Of a stretch of DNA of 64,000 bases, positions 14,647-23,610 are shown piece by piece. The notes below the pieces were generated by a model. It ran no database searches. It was given only the letters and a program-made list of their open reading frames with translations, and had not been told where the DNA came from. The translations under genes were made by a program, and so were the position numbers. Location: assembly GCA_945883495.1 (NCBI GenBank), contig CAMCXS010000015.1:1-64000 (forward strand), given 5' to 3'. The stretch comes from Akkermansia muciniphila (GTDB lineage: Bacteria > Verrucomicrobiota > Verrucomicrobiia > Verrucomicrobiales > DEV007). Each line of letters starts with the position of its first letter. Position 1 is the stretch's first letter.

Positions 14647-15525
14647 TCACTGCACGTTCTGAACTTGCTCACGGATCTTCTCGAGCTCCGTCTTCGCCTC
14701 CACGACGGCATGAGCAATGGTAGCGTCGTTCGCCTTGGACCCGATCGTGTTCAACTCCCGATTCACTTCCTGACAGAGGAAATCGAGGGACCGGCCCACC
14801 GGTTCGTCCTGATTGAAGTAACGCAGGAACTGATCGAAATGGCTTTGCAGGCGGGTCAACTCCTCGCTGATGTCGCAACGTTCCGCGAAGATGGCGAACT
14901 CCCGGAGCAGCCGTTCGTCGTCGAGATGGGTGTTTACGCCGGCGTCGTGAAGCCGCTTGTGGAGCTGTTGCCGATAGCGATCCTTCACCCGAGGCGCATG
15001 GGCCTCGATCTGCTCGACCCGTGCGCGCAAGGCGTCCAAGCGGTCCCGAAGGTCCGACCGCAGACGGGCGCCCTCAAGGTTCTGCATATCGAGCAAGCGG
15101 CTGAACGCATCGCTCAAGGCATCTTCGAGAAGCGGTTCGACGTCCTGAATACTGACGGAGTCTTCCTTGACGGTGAAAACGCCGGGGGCGCGCAGAAGAT
15201 CGGCCGCTTGGAAGGGCACGGCTTGCTGGCTCCAGATGCGTTGGAGGAGCTGAAAGGCCTGGTAGTATTCGGTGGCCAAGTGATCATCCACCTGCAAGGT
15301 GCTGCGGGCGCCGCCCACCTGCTCCACCGCCACCTGCACCGTGATGCGTCCACGGGAGAAGACTTCGAGAATTCCGGCCCGGATCTGCGGTTCCAGGGAG
15401 GCCAAGGTGCGCGGGAGATTGATGACCAGCTCGGCCTGCTTCCGGTTCACCGAGGCCATCTCCACGCTGATCTTCAATCTGCTTGAGGAAGCTTCGCCGC
15501 TCCCAAATCCCGTCATGCTCCGCAT
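14647..15525 (-). CDS. yicC: YicC family endoribonuclease
   Basis: A 292-residue protein beginning MRSMTGFGSGEA, the hallmark YicC start; the frame stays open far upstream but that part is antisense to other genes. The N-terminal YicC domain (about 1-155) is followed by the DUF1732 C-terminal domain with the conserved LTRLQSHFDQF, RSLDFLCQE, NREL(N)TIGSKA end. E. coli YicC acts as an endoribonuclease or RNase adaptor. It leads the operon with gmk, a common arrangement. Confidence 0.92.
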   Translation of the reverse strand: MRSMTGFGSGEASSSRLKISVEMASVNRKQAELVINLPRTLASLEPQIRAGILEVFSRGRITVQVAVEQVGGARSTLQVDDHLATEYYQAFQLLQRIWSQQAVPFQAADLLRAPGVFTVKEDSVSIQDVEPLLEDALSDAFSRLLDMQNLEGARLRSDLRDRLDALRARVEQIEAHAPRVKDRYRQQLHKRLHDAGVNTHLDDERLLREFAIFAERCDISEELTRLQSHFDQFLRYFNQDEPVGRSLDFLCQEVNRELNTIGSKANDATIAHAVVEAKTELEKIREQVQNVQ

Positions 15526-15825
15526 TCGCTCCCAGATATGCGCGGGCCTGGGCTGGCTGGCAAGTGTGGATTCGCGGGAGCATGCGCTTCGTCGGCTCGG
15601 AAGCGGTGTGGATGGCGTGTTCGCCCCCGGCCCAGCGTTTCGCTCGGCGCGTTCAAGACCGTCGCCAATCAGGAAACGCGGCGGACCCGAGCTGGGAACC
15701 CGGTTGGGCGAAATGCACGGCGTTGACAGGCAAATCGCGCCCACCTCACGCACCCGTGGTCCGCCTTTCCCCGTCCATTCTCCCTGGCACTTGGGCTGCT
15801 TAGAAGCTGAATCCCTTTTTCCACT
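15526..15825. other. Divergent intergenic region
   Basis: Exactly 300 bases between divergent yicC and the secreted SnoaL-like gene. It must hold promoters for both. A TTGACA at 15723-15728 is a candidate -35 on the plus strand, but no good -10 follows at the right distance, so I do not call a promoter. Confidence 0.4.
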
Positions 15826-16755
15826 ATGAGAAGCATTGCATGGATCTTCGTTATGGCCTTCTGGATCGCGGAGCAGGGCGCAGCCCAAACGCCTCCCCAG
15901 TCTGAACCTGAAGCCGAGACTGAGCCGGCGGCCGCTCGCGCGAAGGCGGACGTGGCTGCCAGCAATCGCGCCTACGAAGCGGCTTACGCCAAGGGCGACG
16001 CGGATGCGCTGATCGAGTTTTTCACCGAGGATGCGGAGTTTACCGACGATGAGGGGGAGGTTTATTCCGGGCGGGAAGAAATCGCGCGGGCCATTCGGGA
16101 CGGTTTGCGCGCCCACCGTGGTGCCCGGCTCGCGATCGAGCCGCTCTCGGAGCATCTGCTGGCGCCGGAGATCCTCCTGGAAAGCGGATTGACCACCGTC
16201 ACCGCCCCAGATGGAGACGTCTCCAGCGCCCGCTACAGCGCGATCTTCGTGCAACGCGAAGGCGAGTGGCGAATCCGTCAGCTCACTGAAGCCCCGATTC
16301 CCGATGCCACCGCAAGCGACAGACTGGAGGAGCTGAGCTGGCTGGTCGGCGAATGGCGCGAATCCGATCCCGAGAACGGCGTTGACGTGGACAGCCAAGT
16401 CCGCTGGGCCAGGGGCGGAACCTTTCTCACTCGATCCGTCACAGTCCGGCGCGACGGCGCAGTGACCCTTGAAGGCTGGCAGATCATTGGCTGGGATCCC
16501 ATCGAGAACCGCATCCGTTCTTGGACCTTTGACAGTCAAGGTGGCTTTGCCGAGGGCGCTTGGACCCGGGAAGGGCAGCGCTGGCTGGTGCGTGAGACGG
16601 GGGTGAGACCGGACGGGAGCCGGACCTCCGCGGACAATATCATGGCCAAGCTCAGTCCCCGCCGGATTTCCTGGGAATCTATAAACCGGACGGTCGATGG
16701 CGAACCGCGCCCGAATGTCCCGGAAATCGAAGCACAACGCGTGGAGAGCGAATAA
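15826..16755 (+). CDS. Secreted SgcJ/EcaC-like (SnoaL, DUF4440) protein
   Basis: A 309-residue protein with a signal peptide (about 1-20), a short Glu/Pro/Ala linker, an NTF2/SnoaL domain at about 45-155 (SNRAYEAAYAKGDADALIEFFTEDAEFTDDEGEVYSG) and a second beta-rich, lipocalin-like domain at 165-300 (LSWLVGEWRES ... GWQIIGWDPIENRIRSWTFDSQGG). This two-domain form is frequent in Planctomycetes and Verrucomicrobia. The next gene starts 14 bp after the stop and encodes a surface-type protein, so both are probably co-expressed and exported. Its ligand is unknown. Confidence 0.8.
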   Translation: MRSIAWIFVMAFWIAEQGAAQTPPQSEPEAETEPAAARAKADVAASNRAYEAAYAKGDADALIEFFTEDAEFTDDEGEVYSGREEIARAIRDGLRAHRGARLAIEPLSEHLLAPEILLESGLTTVTAPDGDVSSARYSAIFVQREGEWRIRQLTEAPIPDATASDRLEELSWLVGEWRESDPENGVDVDSQVRWARGGTFLTRSVTVRRDGAVTLEGWQIIGWDPIENRIRSWTFDSQGGFAEGAWTREGQRWLVRETGVRPDGSRTSADNIMAKLSPRRISWESINRTVDGEPRPNVPEIEAQRVESE

Positions 16756-16769
16756 CCAACGACCCAACA

Positions 16770-18416
16770 ATGCACTCGAAACTTGTGATTGGCGTGGCGG
16801 TGGTGGCGTCGCTGTCCTTGATGACCGGAGATGCCGTCGGACGAGGTGGACGTGGCGGCGGCGGCGGCGGCGGCGGCGGCCGAGGCGGTGGCGGTGGCGG
16901 TGGCGGACCAAGAGGTGGCGGGGGCAGTTTTCACCCGCCATCCCGGCCGCCCGGAGGTGGCGCGTCCCGGCCTGCTCCTCCGCGGACGTCACCGTCCAGA
17001 CCGTCGGCCTCGCGGCCCTCCGGGTCGCGTCCATCGACCGCTGCAAGACCTTCGCCGTCCCGCCCCAGCAGTGGCCATGTGGCCTCCAAGCCATCCCGTC
17101 CTTCGTCCGCGGGGGACCGATCGCCCGCTCGTGGCTCGGCGTCTCAGTTGCCATCCAGCTCCCGCCCCAAGCCCACGTCGAAGGCAGTGGCGCAACGGCC
17201 CCAGGCGGAATCGCGGCCGAGCGTGGCGACCCGGCCCGATCGCCCAGCTTCGCGGCCAGAGAGCCGACCGAGCGGAGCCGATGTGGGCAACTTCCTGGGA
17301 ATTCAGGGCGGCGACCGGCCTGCTTCGTCCCGGCCATCCGACAGGGCAGCGCTGGCGGCGCAACGACCCGCGTCCGCGGAGCGCGAACGCGTCCCCCGCC
17401 CCGAGCAGCGTCCGGGTTGGGAGGAACGCTCGCGAAGTCGCAATGAGCAATGGGAGCAGAGAGTCGACAACCGGGACACCGCCTGGAACCAACGCGAAAA
17501 AGAGCGCGAAGGCACGCGCCAGGACTTCCAAGAGAATCGCGAAGACCGCTGGAGCCAAATCGAGGAAGGCAGGACCAATCGGCAAGACTGGCGAGAAGCG
17601 AACCGCGAGGATTGGCAGGAACATCGCGAGCAGCTCTGGGATTATCGCGGGGATCGCGCGGAAGAAGTCTGGGATGAAACCCGCGACTTCTACGATGACG
17701 TCTTCGACGACCGCTGGTGGCGCGCCTGGGGCTGGGGAGCGGTGACGGGCTTGGCGGCCGGTGCGATCGCGGATCCCTGGTGGTGGTGGGATTCCCCCAG
17801 CTACGAGGAGACGGCGGATTTCGTCACCGGAGTCGAGTCCGAGCCAGCCTATGCAGACTACGGGTCCAACATCATCTACGAAGGAGACAACGTGTATGTG
17901 AATAGCGAACCGGTGCCCGCCGCGCAATATAGCGAAACCGTAGTGGAACTAGCGACCACCGTAGCGCAACCACCGCCGCCGCTTCCAGCAGAGGCTGCAT
18001 CGCCCGGAGAGCAAAGCACCGAGGAACCACAAAGCGAGTGGCTGCCGCTCGGAGTCTTCGCCTTGGTCCAAGAAGAAAAGGGAGATCCCGTCATGTTCTT
18101 TCAAATCTCGATCAATCGGGATGGTGTTCTCAGCGGCGGCTATTCAGGAGTGCTCACTGGAGATCAACGCCCGATCGCTGGAAAAGTAGATAAGGCCACT
18201 CAGCGGGCGGGCTGGCGGATCGGCGAAAGCACCGAGACGATCTTTGAAACGTCGCTCGGCAACCTCACTCTCGATGTGTCGCCCGTCGCGGTGCATTTCG
18301 GAGATTCCCGCGTCCAGACGTGGCTGTTGGTGCGCTTGCCGGAACCCGCGCCGGCCGGACAAAAGCAAACGTTGCCCAAAGCGCCTCACGGGCCGCCGCA
18401 GCCGAGCCAAACCTGA
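16770..18416 (+). CDS. Protocadherin-like low-complexity secreted protein
   Basis: A 548-residue protein: signal peptide (1-23), a poly-Gly/Arg stretch (24-55), a Ser/Arg/Pro-rich region (55-220), an Arg/Glu/Trp-rich helical repeat region (220-310: W..R...R.D...), a Trp-rich hydrophobic hairpin (about 320-345, ending PWWWWDSP), then a compact C-terminal beta domain (about 420-535, LGVFALVQEEKGDPVMFFQIS). Such proteins are often annotated 'mu-protocadherin' in this phylum. The gene lies 14 bp after the SgcJ-like gene. A surface or envelope role is inferred from export and composition; the C-terminal domain is the only part likely to be globular. Confidence 0.75.
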   Translation: MHSKLVIGVAVVASLSLMTGDAVGRGGRGGGGGGGGGRGGGGGGGGPRGGGGSFHPPSRPPGGGASRPAPPRTSPSRPSASRPSGSRPSTAARPSPSRPSSGHVASKPSRPSSAGDRSPARGSASQLPSSSRPKPTSKAVAQRPQAESRPSVATRPDRPASRPESRPSGADVGNFLGIQGGDRPASSRPSDRAALAAQRPASAERERVPRPEQRPGWEERSRSRNEQWEQRVDNRDTAWNQREKEREGTRQDFQENREDRWSQIEEGRTNRQDWREANREDWQEHREQLWDYRGDRAEEVWDETRDFYDDVFDDRWWRAWGWGAVTGLAAGAIADPWWWWDSPSYEETADFVTGVESEPAYADYGSNIIYEGDNVYVNSEPVPAAQYSETVVELATTVAQPPPPLPAEAASPGEQSTEEPQSEWLPLGVFALVQEEKGDPVMFFQISINRDGVLSGGYSGVLTGDQRPIAGKVDKATQRAGWRIGESTETIFETSLGNLTLDVSPVAVHFGDSRVQTWLLVRLPEPAPAGQKQTLPKAPHGPPQPSQT

Positions 18417-18608
18417 TCTGAGAGCACCAGCATGAAGCGACTGACCTACGACCGGTCAAATGATAAACTAGACTAAACCAACAGTGCGAGGCCACGCGCG
18501 ATTCCGTATCCATCAGTACGGACGGACTCGCCATCCGTGAGAGCGGTGCAAAACCGGCAGAAATGCTGCACGCTAAGAAAGGACGGCCAGACTGGCCCAC
18601 CGCCCATC

Positions 18609-19217
18609 ATGAAACGTGCTTTTCGCCTGCTTAGCTCGGCATTGGTGACCGGGCTTCTCGTGGTTATTCCGGCTTGGGTTTCCCTGCTTCTGCTCACGAA
18701 GATGCTGACGCAGCTCAGCGCTCTCTTGCGGCCGATTTTGAAGTTTTTGCCCCCCGGGGTGATTCATCCAGACCTGGTGGGCGCGGCGGCATTTGTGCTG
18801 ATCTGCCTCGCGGCGGGCCTTCTCGTCAAAACCACCGTTGGCAGAGCCTTCGGCCATGCCTGCGAGCCCCTTTTCCGGCGCGTCCCTGGCTATCAACCAC
18901 TGCGCAACCTCGCCCGGCAGTTCGGAGACCCCAACGCGCATGCCGGATTCAAGCCCGCTCTGATCGAAATCGAGGACGGCTGCCTTGCCCCGGCGTTTCT
19001 CGTCCAGACTCACCCGCACGATCGGTCGACCGTCTTTATGCCCTCCGCTCCGACTCCGCTGACCGGATCGATTTTCATTATGCCGAGCGGGCGGGTTCAT
19101 CCCATTGATGTGCCAGTGGCGGTCATGTTGAAATTGATCTCGACGTGGGGAACGAGTTCCGGCGAGATCGAGGAAGCCCTGCACCGCCTTGTACCGGCCC
19201 AAAAAACGTCAGCGTGA
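18609..19217 (+). CDS. DUF502 family membrane protein
   Basis: A 202-residue protein starting MKRAFRLLSSALVTGLLVVIP. TM1 is at about 8-30 with the typical GLLVVIPAWVSLLLL pattern and TM2 at about 50-75 (AAAFVLICLAAGLLV). It has the conserved RVPGYQPLRNLARQ loop and the closing segment VFMPSAPTPLTGSIFIMP. DUF502 is a widespread inner-membrane family of unknown function. The start was set at this ATG because upstream codons are not membrane-like. It appears monocistronic. Confidence 0.85.
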   Translation: MKRAFRLLSSALVTGLLVVIPAWVSLLLLTKMLTQLSALLRPILKFLPPGVIHPDLVGAAAFVLICLAAGLLVKTTVGRAFGHACEPLFRRVPGYQPLRNLARQFGDPNAHAGFKPALIEIEDGCLAPAFLVQTHPHDRSTVFMPSAPTPLTGSIFIMPSGRVHPIDVPVAVMLKLISTWGTSSGEIEEALHRLVPAQKTSA

Positions 19218-19290
19218 CGCAGCGGATGAGCCGTCCTCTTTCCTCTTTCCCCTTTGTCAAGCAGCCTCCCCTCTGCTAGGCTGCTGGGTC

Positions 19291-19932
19291 ATGGCGTCTC
19301 CAACCATCGCGCCTTTCTCCCGGGCTCCCCGCCAGATCACGATTCCTCCCTTGGAAAATGGGGATCATCTCAGCGCGTCCGAGTTTCTGCGGCGTTACGA
19401 GGCGATGCCGGCGGTAAAGAAGGCCGAGCTCATCCAAGGAATTGTTTACATGGCCTCTCCCGTCCGCATTGCAGAACATGGTGAACCCGATGGGATCATC
19501 AACACTTGGCTTGGCACCTATGCCGCTCATCATGGCGGGGTGCGGCACGCAATCAATACCACCCTTCTCCTCGGCCCGGACGATACACCGCAACCCGATG
19601 GCCTGCTCTTCCGCGATGGCGGCTCCTGCCGCGTCGATCCCTCCGGCTACCTCTGCGGGCCACCGGAGTTGGTGGTTGAAATCGCCGCCAGCAGCGTCTC
19701 CAGGGATGCCCGGGAAAAACTCGTCACCTACCGCCGCGCCCGGATCGCGGAATACCTGCTTTGGCGTGTGGAGGATGAGGTCATTGAATGGTTCGTCCTG
19801 GAGCAGGACGAATACCGGCCACTGCCGATCGGTGAGAGCGGAATCGTCGAAAGCCGCACCTTTCCCGGCCTGCGGCTCGATGTCCCGGCGGCGTTGCGGT
19901 TTGAGGCGGGGGCAGTGCTGGCGGCGCTGTGA
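19291..19932 (+). CDS. Uma2 family (DUF820) PD-(D/E)XK nuclease-like protein
   Basis: A 213-residue protein. The Uma2/DUF820 signature is visible: LSASEFLRRYEAMP at the start, KKAELIQGIVYMASP (acidic residue of the fold), QPDGLLF (catalytic Asp region) and PPELVVEIAASS (Glu of the ExK-like site), then YRRARIAEYLLW. Uma2 proteins are restriction-endonuclease-fold proteins of unknown role, often present in many copies. It is convergent with a DUF4058 gene, with nine bases between the stops. The two families are frequently found in the same genomes, but a shared function has not been shown. Confidence 0.85.
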   Translation: MASPTIAPFSRAPRQITIPPLENGDHLSASEFLRRYEAMPAVKKAELIQGIVYMASPVRIAEHGEPDGIINTWLGTYAAHHGGVRHAINTTLLLGPDDTPQPDGLLFRDGGSCRVDPSGYLCGPPELVVEIAASSVSRDAREKLVTYRRARIAEYLLWRVEDEVIEWFVLEQDEYRPLPIGESGIVESRTFPGLRLDVPAALRFEAGAVLAAL

Positions 19933-19941
19933 CGGAACGGG

Positions 19942-20748
19942 TCACTCCAGCCCCGCCGTAGCAAGCCGGTCGAGGGTGTAGGCCAGGTCGGCGTCGCTGA
20001 ACGGAGGATCTTGCCGAAAACGTCTTGGATCGTCTTGCCAGTAGTATCCAAGTTCAAACGCGCGGTTAAGCAGCGGTTGAAGATCTAGGACGGCATCGGG
20101 ATCGTCCGGCCGCAGAGGGATCGCGATGGCCGGGATCCGTTCCCGCAGCCCCCAATGGTAAACCTCATAGCGGTCCGGGATCGCGCGGCGCACGCAAATG
20201 GAATACCGGGTCGCATCCGAGGGATGGACCCAAGGCTCCGCCATGGCCGCGACCACCCGGCTCCCATCGCGGAGAAGGTCGATCTCCACGACATTCACCT
20301 GAGCCGATTCGTAGTTGAGGCGTTTTTGCAGGTAACGTTGACGACCGGGACTCGACTTGTTCGCGAGACTCAAGAGTTCGATCACGGTGATGAGTTTGCC
20401 ATGTTCGGAGCAGATCTCGATCCACCGTTCGACCCCGGGCTCGCGAAGAACGATTTTGGGAATCGCCAATTCCACGGGAGCCCGATCCTGTCCCCCCGGC
20501 TGCCAAGATGGAGGCACGCCTTGTTTCCACGACTCCAGCACCGCCACATCCGCCCGCACGGAGGGAGATTCGGGCAATCGCTCCTCTTCCACGGACAAGC
20601 GTTCCTCGGCCCGGGCCCGGAGCCCCGCAGGAAGCCCCCGCAGGGCCAATTCGTCCCGAATGTAGGCGATCAGCTGGGTATGAACATCACTCCAACTCCG
20701 TTCGAGGAACGGATTCATGCCCGGGAATGGGTTGTGCGGAGAGACCAT
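19942..20748 (-). CDS. DUF4058 family protein
   Basis: A 268-residue protein with the DUF4058 hallmark N terminus NPFPGMNPFLERSWSDVHTQLIAYIRDEL and conserved WIEICSEHGKLITVIELLSLANK and PGRQRYLQKR segments. The segment VELAIPKIVLREPGVERWIEI with a later VIELLS resembles a nuclease-like fold, but no catalytic assignment is safe. It has no signal peptide and is probably cytoplasmic. It is transcribed towards the Uma2 gene. Confidence 0.85.
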   Translation of the reverse strand: MVSPHNPFPGMNPFLERSWSDVHTQLIAYIRDELALRGLPAGLRARAEERLSVEEERLPESPSVRADVAVLESWKQGVPPSWQPGGQDRAPVELAIPKIVLREPGVERWIEICSEHGKLITVIELLSLANKSSPGRQRYLQKRLNYESAQVNVVEIDLLRDGSRVVAAMAEPWVHPSDATRYSICVRRAIPDRYEVYHWGLRERIPAIAIPLRPDDPDAVLDLQPLLNRAFELGYYWQDDPRRFRQDPPFSDADLAYTLDRLATAGLE

Positions 20749-20805
20749 GCCTTCAGTTTACCGGAATCACCCGCCACGGCAAGCACGCGCGCCCAGCGGA
20801 AGCCC

Positions 20806-21330
20806 TCACCGGATCGGATCCGGGCATTGCTCCCGGCGCCCGCACTTCACGCAGAACTCACCTAGATAGAGATCATCAAAGAAGCGCATCAGCTCGGCGA
20901 TGGTCGATTTCTCATCCGTGATGAACCCCGCCTCGAAGTTGCGGCGAGTCGGCCCCTTGGCGCCCATGCCCGCCCCGGTGAGATTCGCGGAGCCGACGAA
21001 CGCGAAGGTGCCGTCGATGACAATCAGCTTGGTGTGGTTGCGGGGGCAAAGAACCCGTTCGAAACGGTCGGAATGGATCAGTTCGGGGAACCGGTCGAAG
21101 TCTTGGCGGAACGGTTTGCCGGGCTCTTTGGCGTGGATCAAGCGGATTTCCACACCGTCCCGGATCAGATCCGCGAAGACGGCGAGGATAGAGTCGAACT
21201 TGCCGCGCCGCACTTCCATGTGGAGGTCCTTGATGTCCGCCGTGGCGATCCAGAGGAACTTCTCCGTGGCCGGAATGCGCTCGAGGATGACGCGCTGATA
21301 AATGTCTTCGTTGAGGACGAGTTCGGTCAC
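20806..21330 (-). CDS. Phospholipase D-like protein, single HKD motif
   Basis: A 174-residue protein containing one HKD motif: H99, K101 and D106 in HTKLIVIDGTFAFVGSANLT, followed by N-rich GSANLTGAG. Most PLD enzymes have two HKD motifs, whereas single-motif members (Nuc-type nucleases and related proteins) act as dimers. There is no signal peptide, so it is probably cytoplasmic. The C terminus has a CVKCGRREQC cluster (C160, C163, C169) that could bind zinc. Substrate is uncertain: nucleic acid or phospholipid. Confidence 0.75.
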   Translation of the reverse strand: MTELVLNEDIYQRVILERIPATEKFLWIATADIKDLHMEVRRGKFDSILAVFADLIRDGVEIRLIHAKEPGKPFRQDFDRFPELIHSDRFERVLCPRNHTKLIVIDGTFAFVGSANLTGAGMGAKGPTRRNFEAGFITDEKSTIAELMRFFDDLYLGEFCVKCGRREQCPDPIR

Positions 21331-21389
21331 GCGGATTCGTAAACCGGCGTACGTTGACCAGCAATCGCGGATGCCTTAGAATTCGCGCG

Positions 21390-21719
21390 GTGAACAGAGC
21401 CTTCGCGATTCTCCTCCTTCTCGCCGGCAATGCCGCCGCTTCCGAAGGAGCGCGCTTTGATCTGTTCGGCCGGCTGATCGACCCCGCTCACCTCAATCTC
21501 ACTGGCACCATGCCGCCGGGGGAACTCAAGTTGGTGCTCGATGCTCGGGCTCCTCGCTTTGGAAGCAAAAAGCGCTCCGCCCGCCGCCCCTTGTCCCGCC
21601 CGGAGCACGTCATCCGGCTTTGGCAACGCCCCGCGCAGCAGGTGATCAATATGGACCAGGCCATCGTAGCGACCCATCTCGTGAAGAGCGGAGGGCGTCT
21701 CATCCTCCGCCACTACTAA
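21390..21719 (+). CDS. Small secreted protein of unknown function
   Basis: Start set at GTG 21390, which gives a good signal peptide (MNRAFAILLLLAGNAAA); an earlier in-frame start would put charged residues in front. The mature part of about 92 residues is basic (KKRSARRPLSRPE) with no recognised domain. It ends 16 bp before the potassium channel gene in the same orientation and may share its transcript. Confidence 0.5.
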   Translation: MNRAFAILLLLAGNAAASEGARFDLFGRLIDPAHLNLTGTMPPGELKLVLDARAPRFGSKKRSARRPLSRPEHVIRLWQRPAQQVINMDQAIVATHLVKSGGRLILRHY

Positions 21720-21735
21720 GGAAACTCCGCTGCAC

Positions 21736-22746
21736 ATGCCCTCCCCTTCTGACCGTCCGCGGACAAATCTGATTTATTCCGCGGCGGCGATGGCCGTGAT
21801 TATGGTGGTCTTTACCTTGGGCTACCGGATGGCTGGCTGGTCGTGGGGAGACTCGTTTTACATGGTGGTCATCACCGTGTTCAGCGTCGGCTTTGGCGAA
21901 GTGATGCCGATCACGGATCCTTGGCTGCGGGCTTGGACGATCGCGATGATCATCTTCGGCTGCACCGGCACCATTTTCATCACAGGTACTTTGGTTCAAT
22001 GGCTAACCCAGGCCCAAATTGAGCGGGCGCTTGGAGGAAAACGCATGGAAAACGAAATCGAGAAACTCACCAATCACGCCATTATCTGCGGCTGCGGCCG
22101 GATCGGACGGATGATCGCCCGCCAGCTCGAAGCCGGCAAAATCCCGTTCGTGATCCTAGATCGCTCTCCGGAACGCGTCGCCGAAGCCAGGGAATGCGGC
22201 TGGCTCACGCTGCCGGGGGAAGCCACGGATGAAACCGTCCTGCGCCAAGCCGGAATTTCCCGGGCCCGGGTGCTGGCCACCGTTCTCCCGGACGATGCCG
22301 CCAATGTCTTCATCACCCTGAGCGCACGCAACATGAACCCCGCCGTCCAGATCATTGCTCGTGGCGAGGTGCCAGCAACGGAACGCAAACTCCTGCAGGC
22401 CGGAGCCAATCGCGTTGTTCTCCCCGCCCACATCGGCGCGGACCGGATCGCCTATCTTATCCTCCATCCCAACGCTCGCGAAGTTTTGGGTGAGAAAACC
22501 AAGGATCGCCTCGCCTTCGAACATCACCTGGACGAACTCGGACTGGACGTCGAGGAAATCGAAATCGGAGCCGACAGCCCCTGGGCGCAACGCACGGTGG
22601 GCGAGATTGAGCGCGAAGCCGCCGGCCGGTTCCTCATTGTGGCGATTGTCCGCAAGGAGTGGGGCACGGACGTGAACCCCGGACCTACCGCTACCTTGCT
22701 GGCGGGCGATGCGTTGGTGGTGATGAAGCGGACGTCTCGCGGGTGA
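21736..22746 (+). CDS. Potassium channel with RCK (TrkA-N) domain
   Basis: A 336-residue protein. Two membrane helices (about 12-32 and 66-92) flank a pore loop with selectivity filter TVFSVGFGE (47-55), a variant of TVGYGD. The cytoplasmic RCK domain starts at about 113 with a dinucleotide-binding GCGRIG (119-124), and a TrkA-C-like domain follows at about 255-330. This is the Kch/MthK single-pore layout: four subunits form a ligand-gated K+ channel in the inner membrane. The stop overlaps the GTG of the rhomboid gene, so the two are translationally coupled. Confidence 0.88.
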   Translation: MPSPSDRPRTNLIYSAAAMAVIMVVFTLGYRMAGWSWGDSFYMVVITVFSVGFGEVMPITDPWLRAWTIAMIIFGCTGTIFITGTLVQWLTQAQIERALGGKRMENEIEKLTNHAIICGCGRIGRMIARQLEAGKIPFVILDRSPERVAEARECGWLTLPGEATDETVLRQAGISRARVLATVLPDDAANVFITLSARNMNPAVQIIARGEVPATERKLLQAGANRVVLPAHIGADRIAYLILHPNAREVLGEKTKDRLAFEHHLDELGLDVEEIEIGADSPWAQRTVGEIEREAAGRFLIVAIVRKEWGTDVNPGPTATLLAGDALVVMKRTSRG

Positions 22747-23591
22747 GCCAGGACTCCGAGCACAACGCCCATGGGGTGCCCGTGGCCGCTTTCGCAACAC
22801 TGGAGGAAGCGCAAGAGCATGTCTTAGTGGCGCTCGCGATGGGGCGGGAATGCACGCTGCTCGAGGAGCCTCCTGGCTTTGTGATCCGTGCCAGCGAAAT
22901 GGACATTGATCCCCTGCTCCGCGAGTTCGCCATTTACGCTCGCGAGCGAGCCGAATTCAGCCTGAAATCCGCAGCCCCGGAACAGCCCATCCTCCGGGGC
23001 GGATGGGAGTTGGAGTTGCTCTGGGTCTTGACCTTACTGGCGGCGTATCACCTGCAAGGAGAAGACCAGCAAGTGACGGAACGCTTCCGGAACTCATCCC
23101 GCGCTGTGTTCGATCACGGAGAATGGTGGCGGCCCTTCACCGCGCTGTTTCTGCATGCGGACATGGGCCACCTACTGGGAAACGCGTTGTTTGGAGCCGC
23201 CTTTTTCTCGTGGGTGACCTCGCATCTCGGCCCCCGCACCGGATGGCTCTTGATTTTTGCCAGCGGCACCATCGGAAATTCTTTGTCGGCCTGGATGCGC
23301 TATCCAGAAGACTACCTCTCCCTCGGCGCCTCGACCGCCACGTTTGGCGCGCTGGGAATTCTGGCCGGAATCTCCACTCGATCCGCTTGGCATTCCCGGG
23401 CGTGGCGCCAGCCCATGCAGGTTCTGGGGCCGGCCATCGCGGGAATCATCCTTCTGGCCTGGCTCGGATCCGGGGAGAGCCCCACGGACGTCCTGGCCCA
23501 TGCCCTCGGTTTTGCGGCCGGGGGAATCTTGGCGGCATTCCCCCCCTGCCCGGTGCTCCGTGAAACATCCATCGACAACCGCCTTTCTTGA
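22743..23591 (+). CDS. Rhomboid family intramembrane serine protease
   Basis: Start at GTG 22743, overlapping the channel gene stop by four bases. A soluble N-terminal region of about 85 residues precedes the membrane core. Catalytic serine is S197 in LGASTATFG and catalytic histidine H253 in AHALGFAAGG; the WRPFTALFLHADMGHLLGN block with N146 forms the oxyanion side. The usual GASG is GAST here, a tolerated variant. Rhomboids cleave transmembrane substrates in the membrane; the target is unknown. Coupling to a channel gene suggests joint expression, not proof of joint function. Confidence 0.85.
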   Translation: MSQDSEHNAHGVPVAAFATLEEAQEHVLVALAMGRECTLLEEPPGFVIRASEMDIDPLLREFAIYARERAEFSLKSAAPEQPILRGGWELELLWVLTLLAAYHLQGEDQQVTERFRNSSRAVFDHGEWWRPFTALFLHADMGHLLGNALFGAAFFSWVTSHLGPRTGWLLIFASGTIGNSLSAWMRYPEDYLSLGASTATFGALGILAGISTRSAWHSRAWRQPMQVLGPAIAGIILLAWLGSGESPTDVLAHALGFAAGGILAAFPPCPVLRETSIDNRLS

Positions 23592-23610
23592 GGTTACCTG
23601 CTAGGAAACG

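Noticed and set aside
14647-17337. A minus-strand frame of 896 codons upstream of and including yicC
   Set aside because: Only the last 292 codons are YicC. The rest lies antisense to the SnoaL-like and protocadherin-like genes and has no domain.
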